DNA of 64,000 bases. Origin: JALUZX01 sp964561605 (lineage in GTDB: Bacteria > Planctomycetota > UBA1135 > JALUZX01). Position numbers and translations under genes: made by a program. Below, piece after piece: positions 63,532 to 64,000 of the stretch. The stretch lies in the NCBI GenBank assembly GCA_964561605.1, contig CAZLQD010000046.1:62001-126000 (forward strand), given 5' to 3'. Each line of letters opens with the position of its first letter. Positions within the stretch are counted from its first letter, which is position 1. A model generated the notes under the pieces. That model ran no database searches. It was given only the letters and a program-made list of their open reading frames with translations, and was not told the origin of the DNA.

Positions 63532-64000
63532 ATGAAAGTACGACACAAGCTGATGATCACCCCCGTCGTGATGGTGACGATCATCCTCTTCATCTTCCTG
63601 GCCACCTGGAAGGTCACTTCCAGCCAGAAGGACGACGGCCTGGTCATCAACCTGGCCGGAAGACAGAGGATGCTGACCCAGAAACTCACCAAGGACGTCC
63701 TGGACTACAAGCTGAGGAAGGAGATCACCGGGAAGGAGTGCCCGGACTGCAGGAAGAACGTGGTCGCCACGAAGGAGGTCTTCCAGGCGACCCTCACGGC
63801 CCTTGAGAAGGGGGGTATGGCCCCCACGACCCTGGATCCCAAGGGCCCATCCCGGTACTGCCCTCCCGCCGAAGGGGAGGTCCTGGCCCAGCTCAAGAGG
63901 GTGGAGAACATCTGGATCCCCTTCAGGTCCAAGGTGGACTCCATCCTTCAAGGGAAGGGGGATGCCATGGCCCAGCTCTTCTGGATCCTGAAGAACAACA
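63532..64000 (+). CDS. PilJ-type (NIT-like) chemoreceptor, 3' truncated by window end
   Basis: The reading frame stays open to base 64000 (156 residues seen). A membrane helix (about 8-28) is followed by 'VINLAGRQRMLTQKLTKDV', the signature of the PilJ N-terminal domain found in type IV pilus chemoreceptors and in nitrate/nitrite sensors. A CxxC pair (ECPDC, about 70-73) and a further Cys (SRYCPP) lie in the periplasmic part, unusual for this domain and possibly redox-active or metal-binding. The ATG at 63532 has GGGAGAAGGAAA upstream, 48 nt after the previous receptor. Whether a full signalling domain follows lies outside the window. Confidence 0.82.
   Translation, partial: MKVRHKLMITPVVMVTIILFIFLATWKVTSSQKDDGLVINLAGRQRMLTQKLTKDVLDYKLRKEITGKECPDCRKNVVATKEVFQATLTALEKGGMAPTTLDPKGPSRYCPPAEGEVLAQLKRVENIWIPFRSKVDSILQGKGDAMAQLFWILKNN

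Overview
The window looks like chromosomal DNA of a GC-rich, heterotrophic Planctomycetota bacterium. This rests on gene content. A secreted esterase and a subtilisin-like protease share a C-terminal domain of a kind I associate with planctomycete exported proteins. There is also a S1 sulfatase with a twin-arginine leader, NPCBM- and LamG-bearing glycosidases, a DUF4159/MoxR/DUF58/BatA operon, and frequent GTG and TTG starts with 4-17 nt gene overlaps. No transposase, integrase, phage gene, CRISPR array, rRNA or tRNA was seen.

Layout. 1-9.8 kb: polysaccharide and ester hydrolysis genes (C-terminal part of a tandem alpha/beta-hydrolase, a nitroreductase, NPCBM-GH27 alpha-galactosidase, a DUF5703-type glycosidase with a LamG insert, a secreted esterase, an exported protein of unknown function). 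9.9-15 kb: a S1 sulfatase, a double GT2 glycosyltransferase and UDP-GlcNAc 2-epimerase. 15.4-17.8 kb: an octaheme cytochrome c with its cytochrome b partner, closed by a good intrinsic terminator. 17.9-18.3 kb: a structured non-coding repeat module. 18.35-22.9 kb (minus strand): an arginine operon argG-X-argC-argD with overlapping genes, where X is an unrecognised P-loop protein, behind a sigma-70-like promoter that contains a palindromic operator candidate. 22.9-29.1 kb: a 2037-residue alpha-2-macroglobulin with an intact thioester motif. 29.3-41.7 kb: two uroporphyrinogen-decarboxylase-fold proteins around a GH20 hexosaminidase and two GH109-type proteins, then a large S8 protease and an N-acetylhexosamine kinase. 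41.8-56.9 kb: a nine-gene MoxR/VWA operon ending in an intrinsic terminator. 57.2-64 kb: a chemosensory operon (STAS, hybrid CheA, CheW, MCP, and a PilJ-type receptor cut by the window end).

How the genes fit together. GH20 and GH109 can release GlcNAc and GalNAc, which the downstream kinase can phosphorylate; the sulfatase, esterases, alpha-galactosidase and protease fit the same economy of degrading decorated glycans and glycoproteins. The MoxR operon encodes a chaperone ATPase, several von Willebrand-type envelope proteins and secreted proteins of unknown role.

The most unusual signals are: (1) seven copies of an undescribed ~30-bp intergenic repeat at four loci, all in the same orientation, with paired copies phased at exactly 39 bp; (2) the P-loop protein translationally coupled inside the arginine operon; (3) the hairpin-rich repeat module at 17.9-18.3 kb.
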